Position numbers and translations under genes: made by a program. Of a DNA stretch of 64,000 nt, positions 22,312-33,690 are shown piece by piece (positions within the stretch are counted from its first letter, which is position 1; each line of letters starts with the position of its first letter). The notes below the pieces were generated by a model, which worked only from the letters and a program-made list of their open reading frames with translations, did no database searches and had not been told where the DNA came from. Source of the DNA: Dermacentor variabilis (taxonomy: Eukaryota; Arthropoda; Arachnida; Ixodida; Ixodidae); assembly GCF_050947875.1 (NCBI RefSeq), contig NC_134573.1, positions 66,562,315 to 66,626,314 of the forward strand. The letters run 5' to 3'.

Positions 22312-22448
22312 ATGCTTAACCAACTAGCCCGCCAACACATGCTCAGTGACTTCTAATGCGAACCCTTTTGTGCTCTCCTGACTGTGGCTGCTGTGCGCTG
22401 CTGTTGTCTTGCCGAATGGCTAATAAATAAATAAATAAATATATAATT

Positions 22449-22536
22449 TACGTGCCCGATGGTGGAATCGAACACCAGGGCCTAGTGCCTTAGCACAGCG
22501 ACCCACTGCTCTAATCCTTAGGCCAGCATTGCACGC
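22449..22536 (-). repeat. tRNA-derived sequence (SINE head or tRNA relic)
   Basis: On the minus strand there is a box-A-like TGGCCTAAGGATTAGAGCAG near 22500-22525 and a box-B-like GTGTTCGATTCCACC near 22462-22476, spaced as in a tRNA. It is preceded on the + strand by a (TAAA)n tail at 22422-22443. I could not fold a complete canonical tRNA, so a SINE head with an A-rich tail is more likely. Confidence 0.5.
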
Positions 22537-25500
22537 GTACTTCTACACAGCAAACGCTTCTTTGGGATAATCTTTGAAACGATCTTTGAGTTGACCTTTG
22601 AGATGATCGCCGCATATGTTGCATTGCGTAGCACTGATGCGTAAGGGAAAATGCGTGCGCGTGCCCGTTTCCTTGACGACAAGGACGGAATAATCAAATA
22701 GGCAAATTTGTAGCATTTCACTCCCCGCTTCACGAAAGCTTTCACTTCACGGGACATTCATGTGCGTTGGATCTGCATATTTTTTTCCCTAACGGCGACA
22801 TTGCGTTCCAAGCAATTGCAGGGATAACTTTTATGCTCTGAGTGATACACTGTTTGAGTAGCGGCACACTTTCTTGCATCCAAATTCTCATGTCGGACGT
22901 TCGCAAAACTTATTGGAGTGTAAATCTTAGGAGCAGTGCTCAAAAAAAGAGAAAAAGAAACATTGTATCCGAAATATACCCCACGGTATTGAAATGCCGT
23001 GAGTTTATACGCTATAGTTTAATGCTATTCAATTAGTTATTGAAACTGCGTAAATGTGACTGTCGTTATAGTAGTTCTTCAGCGACGGGAGTGTGAGTGT
23101 ATATCTGAGGAAAAAATATATTCCTGTTCGTTTTGAGAAAGAACCGTTGCGAGCGGTGGCACACTGATATTTAAATAATGTACATCAATTTCTTAATCAG
23201 GTAAGCGTCTGGTCGCTGATTTGATTGTGGCACAGGCAGTGCGTGTTTATTTTCCACCGGATGTCACATTTGTTGGATATTTTGATGACGGAGGAGAGAT
23301 AGTAAAATTCACGGCACGGCACGTAGCGAAGATAGTCGAAAAAAAAGCAGAAAGAATATCGACAACTTCTGCTTGCCTGTTCGCTTAATGGGTCAATGCT
23401 CGAGTTTATACTATAGTGCGAACAATGCCATATTTAGGTCATTCCTTTATTTATTTTATTCTATTTTGTCTCAGCGCGCTTTACATTAGTAGCAACTTCA
23501 TTTTAATTTATGGCCATGGAGTCTGCTAATCAATACAATTATGCACCATCCAACGAATGCTTCATAGAACTGGAACATGTAATGTCCATCTATCTTTCTT
23601 TTTTTTTCTTATGCTCTGTTTGACTCCTATAAAATCTGATTTAAGCACAGAAAACTTAACGCGTAGCGAAGGCTCAGTTGTGAATAGTTCAGGAATATAA
23701 ATGAAAACTAATTTATTACCATACTATAATTTCTTTTGCTAAAATATCATTTCATTCGTGTTTGCTTTTGTACAACTGCACTCTCCCTGGCCAGCAAAAA
23801 AATTAAGCAGACAACTTCTGATATTTCTTGATGTGGAACCATGCGAAGGCTCTACAACATAAAGGTGAAGAGTGTACTTCACCGCTCTCAGCTACTGCGC
23901 CCCTTAACTCCAAGTTTAGTCATGAGGCCTCGATTTCCGTATTCTCAATATGTTTGTTTTGAGTCTCTAATACATTGAAATAGAACGGGCCTCTACGCCA
24001 ACATCTAATCCTCAGCCACATGGCCTCAAGTGGCCCCACATGGCCTCAACCGTATCGTCGGCTGAGAGATGCCTACTTACTATATATAGGAAGAAAAAAG
24101 CACGCATCGCATGAGGAACCACAGCGATTGGCTCGGCGCCAGAGTATCCACAGCACCGCATGAAGAACTCCATGAACCACAAGAGCTCCACTAGTTGGCC
24201 CTTGTCGCTAAAAAGAGCAACTGTTTCACTTGTGCTACAAAAAAATAAAGAGAGAAGGCCTTGCACATCTTAGGAAGGTCTACGTTATGTTCCTGAATAA
24301 TGTAACATGCGCAAAAGTATCTGCACCTGAACCAGAAGAAAGCCTATATCAAATCAACTTACGCTCCTTTTACATGTTGGGCCGGCAATATAGCTTAAAG
24401 TACGCTTATTTCAAGAGATATGTCTACGTCACACAATTATCACTTTGCTTCATTATCGTGATAATGGGAACCTAATTACACAGTGTAGTATTTGCAAGAC
24501 AGAGTCTTCTTAACGGCTCTTTCTTAAGATGGGCCATTATCTCCTTTGAGAGCATTGTTATCGCGCTTTTGCTAACTACGGATTACAACAAATATATCGA
24601 TGCGGAACGATTGCTACTTTAGTAATTGCTGTTCGAAGAACATTCATTTTCAGGGATAACTATGCATTTATACCGCATTGTTCTAAGCATTAGCGCATAC
24701 CTTAGCGTGCGTCGCGTACTTCGTATGTACTGTTTGTTCATGCATGTACGCCTCATACGCGACGTAAGGATAAGGGTACTTAGAGACGATGAGCGCACAG
24801 CGAAGTGATAAAAAGCGAAGGCGAGCGATTGTCTGCTGTCATCAGCTTCTTTTGATTGCTCTCGTTCCGCGTAGAGACAAACAGTGCGTGAATGGGGCAC
24901 CAATAACGAAATGCCGCGCAAACGTGAGAAGACTTTTTAAACATCGAATGCTTTCCCAAAAAGTTGAACTTCCGCTTGAAACGCATAAATGAAATGGCTA
25001 ACAAAAATGTACACGCGCCCGTATTCAACAAGAAATAATACCTGCCTTATAACTTGGAACGACAAAACAGAAACGCACTCTGCGACTGGGCTGAGTGTGT
25101 GCTACGTGCAACTTTTACAACCAGGCCCGCTGATAGCTGGCTTGAGGGTATCGAGTTGATAGAAGCTCTGTGACGAATTCAGCTAAATTATTTCGCCACT
25201 AGGTACGTTGATGACAAATTTGAGGCTGTTCGCATATTTTGTGAAATAACGGGGTATGCTCAGAATTACTATTCATCTTCTGCAGCAATACCTCTAAACT
25301 TGTTTCGATATGACAGCACCCGCAATCTTTTCCAGCTACAGGCCGGAAGTGTGTCGTATGCGTAATCTCGTATCTACAAGAATACTCACGCGCAGAACAC
25401 AAACATTATGCGTATATTTACCTGCCAGGATGCCCTGGTAGAAAGGTCTACAAATTTCTTTACCACATTTTCAGTATGTCACAATGTTGCGCCTGAAGTA

Positions 25501-25880
25501 TTGAAATCCTCAAATATTACCTGCGTGTTCCCAAGTTCACGGATTTGCTAACAGAGTGATGATTTATTGAAATCAGCAAGTGAAACTGACCAAACATTTT
25601 GTGAATTGTGTTTAACACAAAATAATTTAGCGTAACTTTTTATTTTCTATGCAGCAAATTCATATCCCAAGTTATATATTCTGACTAAAACATACTTTTT
25701 CCTTATTATCCGCACGGTGGCGTTTACTTAGCCTGCCCACTGCCATCGTCACACGCAAGTGCGGACTGGAACGTTCGACTGCAGGTTGAATGCCTAACCT
25801 GCCAAAAATGTTTTAGTTCTCAAGGCTCGTGTCATGTAGTATACTACATCGTATGAACTGTTCCCGAGGCAGCTGTAAAA
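22537..25880. other. Unassigned AT-rich intron sequence
   Basis: Read in both directions without recognising a protein, RNA or named repeat. A small duplication, CACATGGCCTCAA, occurs twice near 24018-24050. Open frames are all short and of ordinary composition. Confidence 0.4.
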
Positions 25881-25883
25881 GTA

Positions 25884-25902
25884 ATTACTACTACTACTAC
25901 TA

Positions 25903-25938
<36 letters not shown>

Positions 25939-25963
25939 CAATGATGATGATGATGATGATGAT
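25884..25963. repeat. Compound microsatellite (TAC)n then (ATG)n
   Basis: About 18 TAC units with one interruption run to about 25939, followed by eight ATG/GAT units to 25963. Such ATG-type tails also end RTE-like LINEs here (38.1 and 45.6 kb), but no LINE sequence adjoins this one that I recognise. Confidence 0.95.
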
Positions 25964-27594
25964 TGAAGGAGTGCTCATATTATAACATTTTTTTATTGTT
26001 CCTAGCGTCATCGCTACTAGCCTTCCCCTTGGGTTACCAGACGCTCTTGGGTTTCTTGGCAGATGCCTTATGTTACAACCCATGTACACTAACGCGCTTG
26101 CGGCCCTACTGTACCTGATAAGCAGTGCTCGGGCGGAGCAGTCGACGGCAGCGTTTGCAAAGTCGCCAGCTGCGCGCAGCTGTTCTCCTCCTTCTCCACC
26201 TCCACCGTACGAGTCCCGCACGTTAATTCCTGGCACCATCCAGCTTCCCCCTACGTGCCTGGAAATCTCAACACCGCATTTTTTCCCTCGTTGTACTACG
26301 ATGTGTAGTTATTACTTTTTGTGCACACGTCTGCCGGATCGATATTGAAATACCGCTTAATTGCCCCCTGTTCGCACGGCAGCACTGGCGCTTGTTATCC
26401 ATATCGACCACTTCCTTTACGACGAAAGAAAGGAGCGCCGAGGCTGAGGTCAGCGCGCAGGGGCGGAAAGCAAATGTTTATTTTTTCGTGCGCGCTCCTT
26501 TTGTCGACATTAAAGATTCACGCGTGATTGAGTATGCCATGCATGCTCGCATCTGTAGGTGTCGGAACTCCTTGCACGTGTGACGGAGAGGAAGGCTAAA
26601 TAACAAGCTTTGTGCTTGCCGCTTCTGAGGCCGTATTCACAAGCCGGTGCTTTCGTTAGAATCGCTTATGTGAGAACGCACCAGCTGACGGTGATGTTGG
26701 ACATAGCGAATGCGGCGAGCCAATGGGAAACGTCACTTAGGAATGGAAACCTTGTGGTACTGCCCCTCTCCATGATCTTCTGTCGTGTGAAAGTGAAGAT
26801 CGGCACGCGTAGTCTTTTTCACTGACAAAGATTTCGCGCCGTGTAAGTTAAGAAATTCCGAACGCTTTCTTTAGCGTTTCCACTCAGACAGCATTTACCG
26901 CAGCGTTACCGTGGCTTAAGTTAAGCGTAAACGTAGGGATGGGATAGTTACACGATGACACTAAGAGTGCTGTAGGAGAGTCTGTGTTACGAATGGATGA
27001 GGTAATCAGCGACACGGCGAAAGAAAATAGAGTTATATCTTGCCAGTGAGCGCATCACCATTTACAAAATACTGGGTTACACGAGAGGTGTACGGCAGCA
27101 GCAACGCCTTATACCCGCATGCTGTGACGCCGAGCTAAAAAAAAAATCTCACGAAGCTGATACTGCAATCAGGTATCATAACTTACTTAAATGCTCGTGT
27201 AAAGCGTCGCTAGCGAGGTAATTGTTTGAATGCAGTCCTTTTCGCCATTTTTCTTCGCAGATAACAGTTACTGAACACAAAAACATTTAAAACACATTGT
27301 GGTAGGACAAAGTGTGAGGAGAAGATCACTACTGCTATCCAGTAACCATGAAATCCGTCAGCGGTAATTCATGGACCTGCTAACACTCTCTAATGAAGCA
27401 TCCATTCGAGAATATTAAGAACTAGCTCACGTTCACATCGTAGCTAAAGCGGCTCCGCGGAATCACACCGCTATTTATCAGGTCGGGCGGGCTCTTCGCT
27501 TCGAAAAACAAAAGACATGTATGTACACTAGAACAATAAATATCTTCACTCTTCTCAATGGTGCCATTCAGGGGTTGAAAAACGATGTATTTTG
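25964..27594. other. Unassigned sequence, partly GC-rich
   Basis: The block 26030-26300 is GC-richer and repeat-like (proline/serine-rich in one frame, CCTCCTTCTCCACCTCCACC), but no domain is recognisable. The remainder is intronic in appearance, with an A-run at 27137-27145. Confidence 0.3.
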
Positions 27595-27599
27595 ATATG

Positions 27600-27830
27600 C
27601 GATGGATGGATGGATGGATGGATGGAAAAAACTTATTGAGATTCCTTAGAGGCGCGATTATCATGCAGTGGGCCGCTCCCACGTTGGGACGGGCAGGCCG
27701 AGCCTGGCCGCCGCATCGTGGGCTCTCTGGACGGCCCAGATTTGGTGCCCGTAGTCGGGGCTTCGCAGTGAGGTATTCCATCTTGACTGGTCTGCTTGAT
27801 CTGTGCCTCGTGTCGCAACGTCAAAACAGG
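27600..27830 (-). mobile_element. I/R1-like LINE 3' end, antisense fragment
   Basis: On the minus strand the C-terminus reads IWAVQRAHDAAARLGLPVPT and ends WERPTA-stop, with an AATAAGTTTTTTCC tail and a (CCAT)n microsatellite ((GGAT)n at 27602-27624 on +). The same C-terminal signature (LWVVQRAEEAASRQGLG) occurs on the + strand at 42.3 kb. Only the last ~200 bp of the element are present. Confidence 0.7.
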
Positions 27831-28063
27831 GGTTGTAGAGCAGGAGAAACAGCAGCCGGCCGCCGTTTTTATTGTGAGCGCAACCGCGACTTCTCCACTG
27901 CGCTTTTTCAAGTACGCCCATGCACACTCGCGTTATCCTCTTCTACGATGGCGTACAGGCGCGGCATTTGCATCGCTCCGAAGGAAGCATCATCCCGATG
28001 CGCAATTTAAGCATATGAGGGTGGTTATAACGGCACAGAGTTAAACACGCAAAAATTCAAATG

Positions 28064-28264
28064 TTAGTTCGATAGGTACGGCTTCATCCGTACCACATGC
28101 ACCACTTCAGCTAAGTGCTTGCGGCGGCTTGAACTATTGTCGCTCTCAGGAAAGACCTCGTAAGTCACGTCACTCAGGCGGCGGATCACTCTGTACGGCC
28201 CAAAATACCATCGTAGGAGTTTTTCGGAAAGTCCACGACGGCGTATGGGTATCCAGACCCTCAC
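28064..28264 (-). pseudogene. Gypsy integrase C-terminal domain fragment
   Basis: The 66-codon open piece contains LSEKLLRWYFGPYRVIRRLS and DVTYEV, followed by VVHVVRMKPYL. This is the C-terminal segment after the integrase core that ends many Ty3/gypsy Pol proteins. It is separated from the core by a break at about 28265-28280. Confidence 0.8.
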
Positions 28265-28279
28265 TTTGTCGCCGGGAGT

Positions 28280-28903
28280 CTAGAAAGCGGACCTGTGTCC
28301 AAGATCGTATCGTTTCGCATATTGGTCTTGCTGAATGCAGATACGTACGCGGGAAAGCTGCCTGACTTCTTCGGCGCGCTGAGTAAATTCGTCAACGTCG
28401 GTAGGTATGTCGTTAAACTCGTGCGGCAACATGACATCTAGCGTTGTCGTGGCTTCGCCACCGTGGACCAACCTTAACGGTGTCATTCCAGTAGTTTCTT
28501 GTCGAGCGGTATTATAGGCGAAGGCAACGTAAGGGAAAACTTGATCCCAGTTCTTAAGTTCTACGTTGACATACACGCAAATCATGTCTCCGAGGGTCTC
28601 ATTAAGACGATCGGTTAGTCCGTTCGTCTGGGGATCATATGCTGTTGTTTTCCGGTGGCTTGTACCACTGTGTCTGAGAACCGAGTCGAGGAGTTCGGCA
28701 GAGAAGGCAGTTCGCCTGTCTGTGATGACGACTTCTGGGGCGCCGTGTCTAAGGACGATGTGTTCAATGAAAAAAATGACTGCTTCGGCTGCTGTGCCCC
28801 ACTGGGTAGCCTTTGTGTCAGCGCAACGCGGCAGGTAATTGGTAGCAACAACGATCCACCTGTTGCCAGCTGTAGAAGTTGGAAATGGGCCCAGGAAATC
28901 CAT
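28280..28903 (-). pseudogene. Gypsy integrase core domain
   Basis: A 207-codon open piece. It contains MDFLGPFPTSTAGNRWIVVA (first Asp), APEVVITDRRTAFSAELL (second Asp), and TTAYDPQTNGLTDRLNETL, where the position usually held by the catalytic Glu of the DDE triad reads Asp. WDQVFPYVAFAYNTARQETT follows. Length and order match gypsy integrases. The start Met is internal to the original Pol. Confidence 0.88.
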
Positions 28904-28964
28904 TCCATCTTGGGCGAATGAATGGCTGCCCTAGTGCCTCAACCGGGTGTAAGAGACCTGCATG

Positions 28965-29237
28965 CTAACCGGGAGGTGTGTTGCGCCTTTGGCAGTTGGT
29001 ACGTGTTTGCACGTGATGTCTTACAGCAGCGGATAGCTTTGGCCAGTAGTACTTGCATAGGAGTAGGGACAATGTTCTCGTGTAGCCTGGATGACCTGCG
29101 GTGTTTTCATCGTGGCATGATTTTAGTATTTCTGTTCGAAGTGATGCCGGTACGACAAGCAGGTGCGTGCTGCCACTCGCAGAAAAGTTCTTATACAGAA
29201 CATCGTTCTGGGGACAAAACGACGAGTCCCCTGGCAT
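28965..29237 (-). pseudogene. Gypsy integrase N-terminal H2C2 zinc region
   Basis: The piece reads VPASLRTEILKSCHDENTAG, HPGYTRTLSLLLCKYYWPKL and HVQTRTNCQRR. The His-His part of the H2C2 finger is visible (CHDENTAGHPG), but in the Cys pair only the second Cys remains (VQTRTNC), so the finger is probably lost. Confidence 0.75.
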
Positions 29238-29538
29238 AAAGTCGCGGAACGTCTTTACTGCGGCCCTCCAAGAAATTAATTAGTGGGAGTAACTCTGGGT
29301 CGTGGCGCTGCTCTTGTGAAATGGTGACGGCGTCGACGACACCAAAAAATGTCCGTGTCCACGTCATCGGTACCTGCGGACGCGACAGGTGACCGCGAGA
29401 GGCAGTCCGCGTCGGTGTGCCTCTTCCCTCATTTGTAAATTATGTTCATGTCGAACTTCTGAAGCCCAAAACTCCAGTGCACCAGACGGCCAGATGAATC
29501 TTTCAGGTTAGTCAGCCAACAAAGAGATTGATGATCGC

Positions 29539-29874
29539 TTACAACCTTGAATGAACGGCCGTACAAATACGGGCGAAATTTGATAACATCCCGGTGAGGC
29601 ATTTCTTTTCGGTAGTCGAGTAGCTTTGCTCTGTGCGAGAGAGAGTTCGATTAGCGTGAGCGATTTCTTTTTCGGAGCCGTCTTGCCACTGCAGCGGTAC
29701 GGCACCCAGAGCAACATTGTTCGCATCATTGAAGTGAAGTGCATCAGTGTGAAGTGCAGTAAGCATGCTGGTCGAGTGCGCAAGAACAGGAGGCGTTTGC
29801 AGGCGTTCGGATAGTTCGCTAAACGCTACTTGCTCTTTTTCCCCCCACAGAAAGGGAACATCGTCTCGTGCCAA
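29539..29874 (-). pseudogene. Gypsy RT-RNase H fragment
   Basis: Reads VPFLWGEKEQVAFSELSERL and QTPPVLAHSTS, then the RNase H-like LHTDALHFNDANNVALGAVP, ending near RTLSRTEQSYSTTEKKCL. This is the RT-RNase H junction of Ty3/gypsy Pol. The first RNase H Asp is seen in HTDA, but the normally following ASxxGLGA segment is altered. The frame is lost after about 29540. Confidence 0.78.
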
Positions 29875-30057
29875 ACGTGTTAACGGCGCACCAAAACATG
29901 AAAAGTTCGCAATAAAGCGTCGGCAATAAGCTCACAGCCCCAAGAAGCGGCTCATTGCCTTCTTGTCCGACGATGTGGAGAAGTTTGCCACAGCGTCTAT
30001 TTTGTCTGGATAAAGTTGTACACCCTTGTGACTGACGACGTGGCCGAGGAAGCACAG

Positions 30058-30545
30058 TTAACTGAAACCAAAATGGCATTTCTCGGGTTTTAACGTCAGG
30101 CCAGCCAAGCGAATAGCTTGGAGAACAGAGAGTAACCAGCGTAGGTGCTCCTCAAATGTAGCTGAGAACAATATGACGTCATTTGGATAGACCGAGCATG
30201 TTTGCCACTTTAGACGTGACAGTACGTTGGCCATTAGACGCTGAAAAGTGGCAGGCGCTGAGCACAAACCGAAAGGACCTTAAAGGAAGGACCTTAAATT
30301 CGTAAAGACCGTCGGGGGTCACGAAGGCAGTTTTCTCGCGATCTCTCTCATTGACCTCGATCTGTCAATACCCGCTTCGTAGGTACACTGATAAAAATAA
30401 CGTGCATGCTGCAGCCCGTCCAGCGAATTGTCGATGCGTGGCAGCCCGCGGGTAGACGTCTTTCTTCGTGACCTGGTTTAATTTGCGGTAATCGATGTAG
30501 AATCGCAAAGTGCCGTCTTTCTTTTGTACTAATACCACGAGTGAC
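30058..30545 (-). pseudogene. Gypsy reverse transcriptase core, frameshifted
   Basis: Translating the minus strand piecewise gives VLVQKKDGTLRFYIDYRKLN then QVTKKDVYP (30480-30545), IEVNERDREKTAFVTPDGLY (30300-30365), and SAPATFQRLMANVLSRLKWQ with CSVYPNDVILFSATFEEHLR (30130-30267). The catalytic box normally YLDD reads YPND, so one Asp is lost. Several frameshifts are present. Confidence 0.8.
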
Positions 30546-30547
30546 GC

Positions 30548-31114
30548 TTAGGGGCTCTTCGAAGGCTGTATCACACCATCCTCAAGCATCTTCTTCACTT
30601 GTTTTTGAATCTCTTCACGTTCCTTTGGAGCTATACGGTAGGGATTATGTCGAATCAGCCACGTAGTGTCATCCGCTTGCTTGACTTTTGACGTAGTCGA
30701 AACGCAATCTTCGAACTGGTATATGAGATCCAATTGGCGCTGCCGCTCCCAAGGCGACATGGTGGAACTGACGTCGACGGACAAAGATGGCGAGGGCGGC
30801 ATGGTCGTTTGTTGTAGAGCGAAGCAATATGTATCTTGGGTGATGTCTTCTAAGTACGCAACTGCGGTACCCTTCTGGATGTGACGGCGTTCGTTGCTGA
30901 AGTTCGTGAGAAATACTTCCGCATGCCCATGAGTCATGTCCAGTACGCCTCTAGCAATGGAAACACCTTGCGTGAGCAAGAGTGCAACAATGTGCTCCAC
31001 GACCACATCCCCGTGGTAGGGCTTCGTGCATGATACAGAGACAAGGCGGCAGGATCGCGGCTGAATGGTCACATCGTCAGCGATTCGCAAACGCTCATGT
31101 TTCCCGTCATTCAT
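30548..31114 (-). pseudogene. Gypsy Pol segment between protease and RT
   Basis: A 188-codon open piece ending RIAPKEREEIQKQVKKMLED and GVIQPSKSP, which is the conserved entry to gypsy reverse transcriptase. The upstream part (RLVSVSCTKPYHGDVVVEHI and VSIARGVLDMTHG) matches the usual spacer between protease and RT. Confidence 0.8.
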
Positions 31115-31165
31115 CGTGTCGCCATATGGGCTGACGGAAAAACGTCACCATACGTTCCGGAACGT

Positions 31166-31498
31166 TTATGACTGCACCGACGTGTCGCGGAAATCCATCC
31201 CCAAGATCAGGTCATTGCAGCAGTCGGGCAGAATGACGAAAGTCGCAACGAATTTGGAATCACCGATGTGAATTCGTGCGGTGCATGTTCCTGTTGGTGT
31301 CATTAGCTGACCCCCGGTACTTCTGATGTGAGGCCCTGTACACGGCGTCTTCACTTTCCTAATGCGGTCGGCCAGGTCCTGCCGCATAATCGAGAAGTCT
31401 GGGCCAGTGTCAACAAGTGCGTTGACGTGATATCCATCCACCAAAATGCCAAGATCGGCACGGGCAAAGTCGTCAGCGTAAGTATGCGTCGTCGTCAT
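31166..31498 (-). pseudogene. Gypsy aspartic protease
   Basis: The piece reads ADLGILVDGYHVNALVDTGP then DFSIMRQDLADRI, with the flap and C-terminal DLILGMDFR. The retropepsin active site DTGA(S/T/D) reads DTGPD, so the Ala is replaced by Pro. The SINE insertion lies a few bases beyond its N-terminal end at 31508. Confidence 0.83.
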
Positions 31499-31507
31499 GT
31501 CGTCTTC

Positions 31508-31747
31508 ACCCGCCGTGGTTGCTCAGTGGCTATGGTGTTAGGCTGTGGAGCACACGGTCGCGGGATCGAATCCCGGCCACGGCGGCCACATTTCGATGGG
31601 GGCGAAATGCCAAAACACCCGTGTACTTAGATATAGGTGCACGTAAAGAACCCCTGGAGGTCGAAATTTCCGGAGTCCTCCACCACGGCGTGTTTCATAA
31701 TCAAAAAGTCGTTGTGGCACGTAAAACCCCATAATTTAATTTTTTTT
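31508..31747 (+). mobile_element. Full-length tRNA-derived SINE with 12-bp target-site duplication
   Basis: The element starts CCGCCGTGGTTGCTCAGTGG with a box-A-like TGGTTGCTCAGTGGC (31516-31530) and a box-B-like GGGATCGAATCCC (31562-31574). The body follows (CACATTTCGATGGGGGCGAA, GGTGCACGTAAAGAACCCC, TGGCACGTAAAACCCCATAA), then an AT-rich tail with a T run. It is bracketed by CATGTCGTCTTC at 31496-31507 and 31748-31759, so both ends are exact. The host site is an antisense gypsy element. It would be transcribed by RNA polymerase III if active. The family resembles the tick Ruka-type SINE by recall. Confidence 0.93.
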
Positions 31748-32186
31748 CATGTCGTCTTCGTCGGCGTTAGCAATCGTTGTCGTCACATCGTCTTTGTCGG
31801 GAGCGTCGGGGGTATTTTTGTCATCTCGACACAAGACAACCTCCCCCCCCCCCCCCCGGAGGTCGCTGGCGTTAGTTTCCTTGGCGCGCACTAAGGGAGC
31901 GACCACCCCTGCTGACGTCAGTGATGAAACCGGCGGTTTGGGGAAGTGGAACGCACAGGTTAAGGTGAATGCTGGCGACTACAAGGTGAAGCTACTTGGC
32001 AGGGTGACAGCTGATCACTGTTCGGGGCGCCACGGTCGTCGAAGTGCAGAGAAGCGGCAGGCGAAAAGGGGCCGGCTTCAGCATCTGCATAGGGGCTGTA
32101 ACTGGCAATGTGGCCTGGTTCGCCACAATGGAAACAGAGGGGTCGACGGTTGGCCGCGCGCCACAAGTAGGTACGGCGAACTTGAG

Positions 32187-33690
32187 GTCATCTCATAGAC
32201 TCCCGTTGAAAACATGGCAACAGGAGTCTTCGAGGAAGGGCCTGACGAAGGAGTGGAAGGAAGAAACCAGGTCGAGGTTCGAGATAGCGTTGAGAATGAA
32301 CGAGTGTAGGATGGGCTGTCGAATGCTTTTTCGAGATCAAGCGCGACGATGGCTCTCGTGTTCTGGGTGTTCAATATGTGACTCTTGATGAGCTTCATGG
32401 TGTCCTAAGTGGCAAGGCTTAGTCTGAACCCACCATGTTATAGGGGAACCGTTCGTTGTCCTTGATGAATTCTGAGATTCTGTAATGTATGGCATTCTTT
32501 GCAACCTTCTCCACGCAGGACGTGAGAGATATGGACTGCACGTTGTCCAAGCTCGGCGGTTTGCCAGGTTTGGGTATGAGAATAACTCGCGCAGTCTTCC
32601 ACTGCTACGGGGCCGCGCCTTCTCTCCATACTCGATTGATTTCGTCGATGAGGAATTCAATTGACTCGTCCTCGAGGTTCCTAAGGGCCTTGTTTGCTAC
32701 CCCGTCGGGATGTGGCGAGGAGCTGCCATTAAGGTGGTGCAGAGCTCCCCTAACTCTTTGACTCCGAACGGCTTGTCAAGGGTGGAGTTTGGCTTTTCAC
32801 AATACGCCGGGTACTCGACGTTGCCACTCGTCTTTGTCAGACGGTATTTCCTGATCAATCTGTCCATGAACTTGTCTTCTGTTGAGGCTTTCGTGGCCTC
32901 CTCGAGCGTTCGCGCCAAGTTACTTCGGTGGTTGGACCTCGTGTTGGTCTCATCGAGGAGATGATTGAGGAGGTTGCACTTACCCCCTGTTCTCATCTAG
33001 CCGTCGACTGAGTTACACAGATCGTCCCATTGTTTACTGGAGAGTGTTTGGTAGTGTTCTTCAATCTGTTTGGTGACGGCCGAAATCTTTTTTCTGAGTC
33101 GCGGTTGTGAAGCTGCCCCTTCCACCTATGGAGGAGTGAATGCTTGGCTTCTAACAGGTGTGCGAGCCAGCTGTCCCTTTTATCCGCCTGCGAGTCGGAC
33201 CGAATTGTTTTGGTAGAATCCCTCACATCCTGTCTGAACGATTCAGCCAATTGCTCAAGGCTCTCTGGCTTCTCTCCGTGAGCTGCGTGTTCTCGCCTGA
33301 CCTTACAGAACAGGTCCCAGTCTGGCACGGTGAACGAACGTAGCTTGTTTTGTGCGACTTCGAAGATGGTTGAGGGTATGTAATGATCGCTACCCAGGTC
33401 GACCATGCGATTGAACCATTTGGCAGAGTCTATGTTCCTCATGAAAGTAAGGTCTGGTGTGGAGTGTGTGCTGGTGAATGTGCCTTGTCCGGTCGGAAAT
33501 GACGGATCGGTTACAAGGTTGAAGCGGAGGTTGTTAGTCTCTTGCCATAAGCACTTTCCCTCGGCCTCATTGCACGGGTATTTCCAAGCGTGAAACAGGG
33601 TATTGAATTTTCCCGCCACAACAATGGGATATATGCCCGCTATCCTGCCAGCTCTGGTGTTGTTAGTTTTCAATCGTTTCCCGTCGGACT
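32187..33690 (-). mobile_element. I/R1-like LINE, antisense, endonuclease-to-RT fragment
   Basis: On the minus strand from 33673: VVAGKFNTLFHAWKYPCNEA (endonuclease; the usual Asp of GDFN reads Lys), TSTHSTPDLTFMRN, VDLGSDHYIPSTIFEVA (conserved SDH), then the linker SLLHRWKGQLHNR. RT fragments follow, with the start of motif A as ALDLEKAFDS near 32310-32340. It stops abruptly at about 32187 where gypsy sequence begins, before the YADD box. Frameshifts occur at about 32990 and 32700. Confidence 0.8.
32993..33673 (-). pseudogene. LINE endonuclease C-terminal part plus linker
   Basis: A 226-codon open piece carrying the C-terminal half of an apurinic-like endonuclease: PSFPTGQGTFTSTHSTPDLT and MVDLGSDHYI with the catalytic SDH. 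An RQDVRDSTKTIRSDSQADKR and HRWKGQ linker of I/R1-like elements follows. The N-terminal half of the nuclease is missing at about 33690. Confidence 0.8.

Larger units (their letters stand above)
28030..32185 (-). mobile_element. Ty3/gypsy retrotransposon gag-pol remnant, antisense, broken
   Basis: In minus-strand order: a gag CCHC-type knuckle (CFHCGEPGHIASY, 32090-32135, last Cys replaced), aspartic protease (ALVDTGPDFS, near 31400), reverse transcriptase (30060-30640), RNase H (29539-29874), the H2C2 zinc region (28965-29237), the integrase core (28280-28903) and its C-terminal domain (28064-28264). Stops and frameshifts separate the pieces. A SINE splits it at 31508-31747. I see no LTR at either end. 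It appears to truncate the LINE fragment that begins at about 32187. It is antisense to KCNQ in the large intron. Confidence 0.9.

Noticed and set aside
22449..22536. Functional tRNA gene
   Set aside because: Box A and box B-like motifs are present, but I could not fold acceptor and anticodon stems convincingly; a SINE-like relic is more likely.
25844..26239. 131-codon minus-strand frame with Ile and Ser runs
   Set aside because: The runs are translations of the (TAC)/(ATG) microsatellite.
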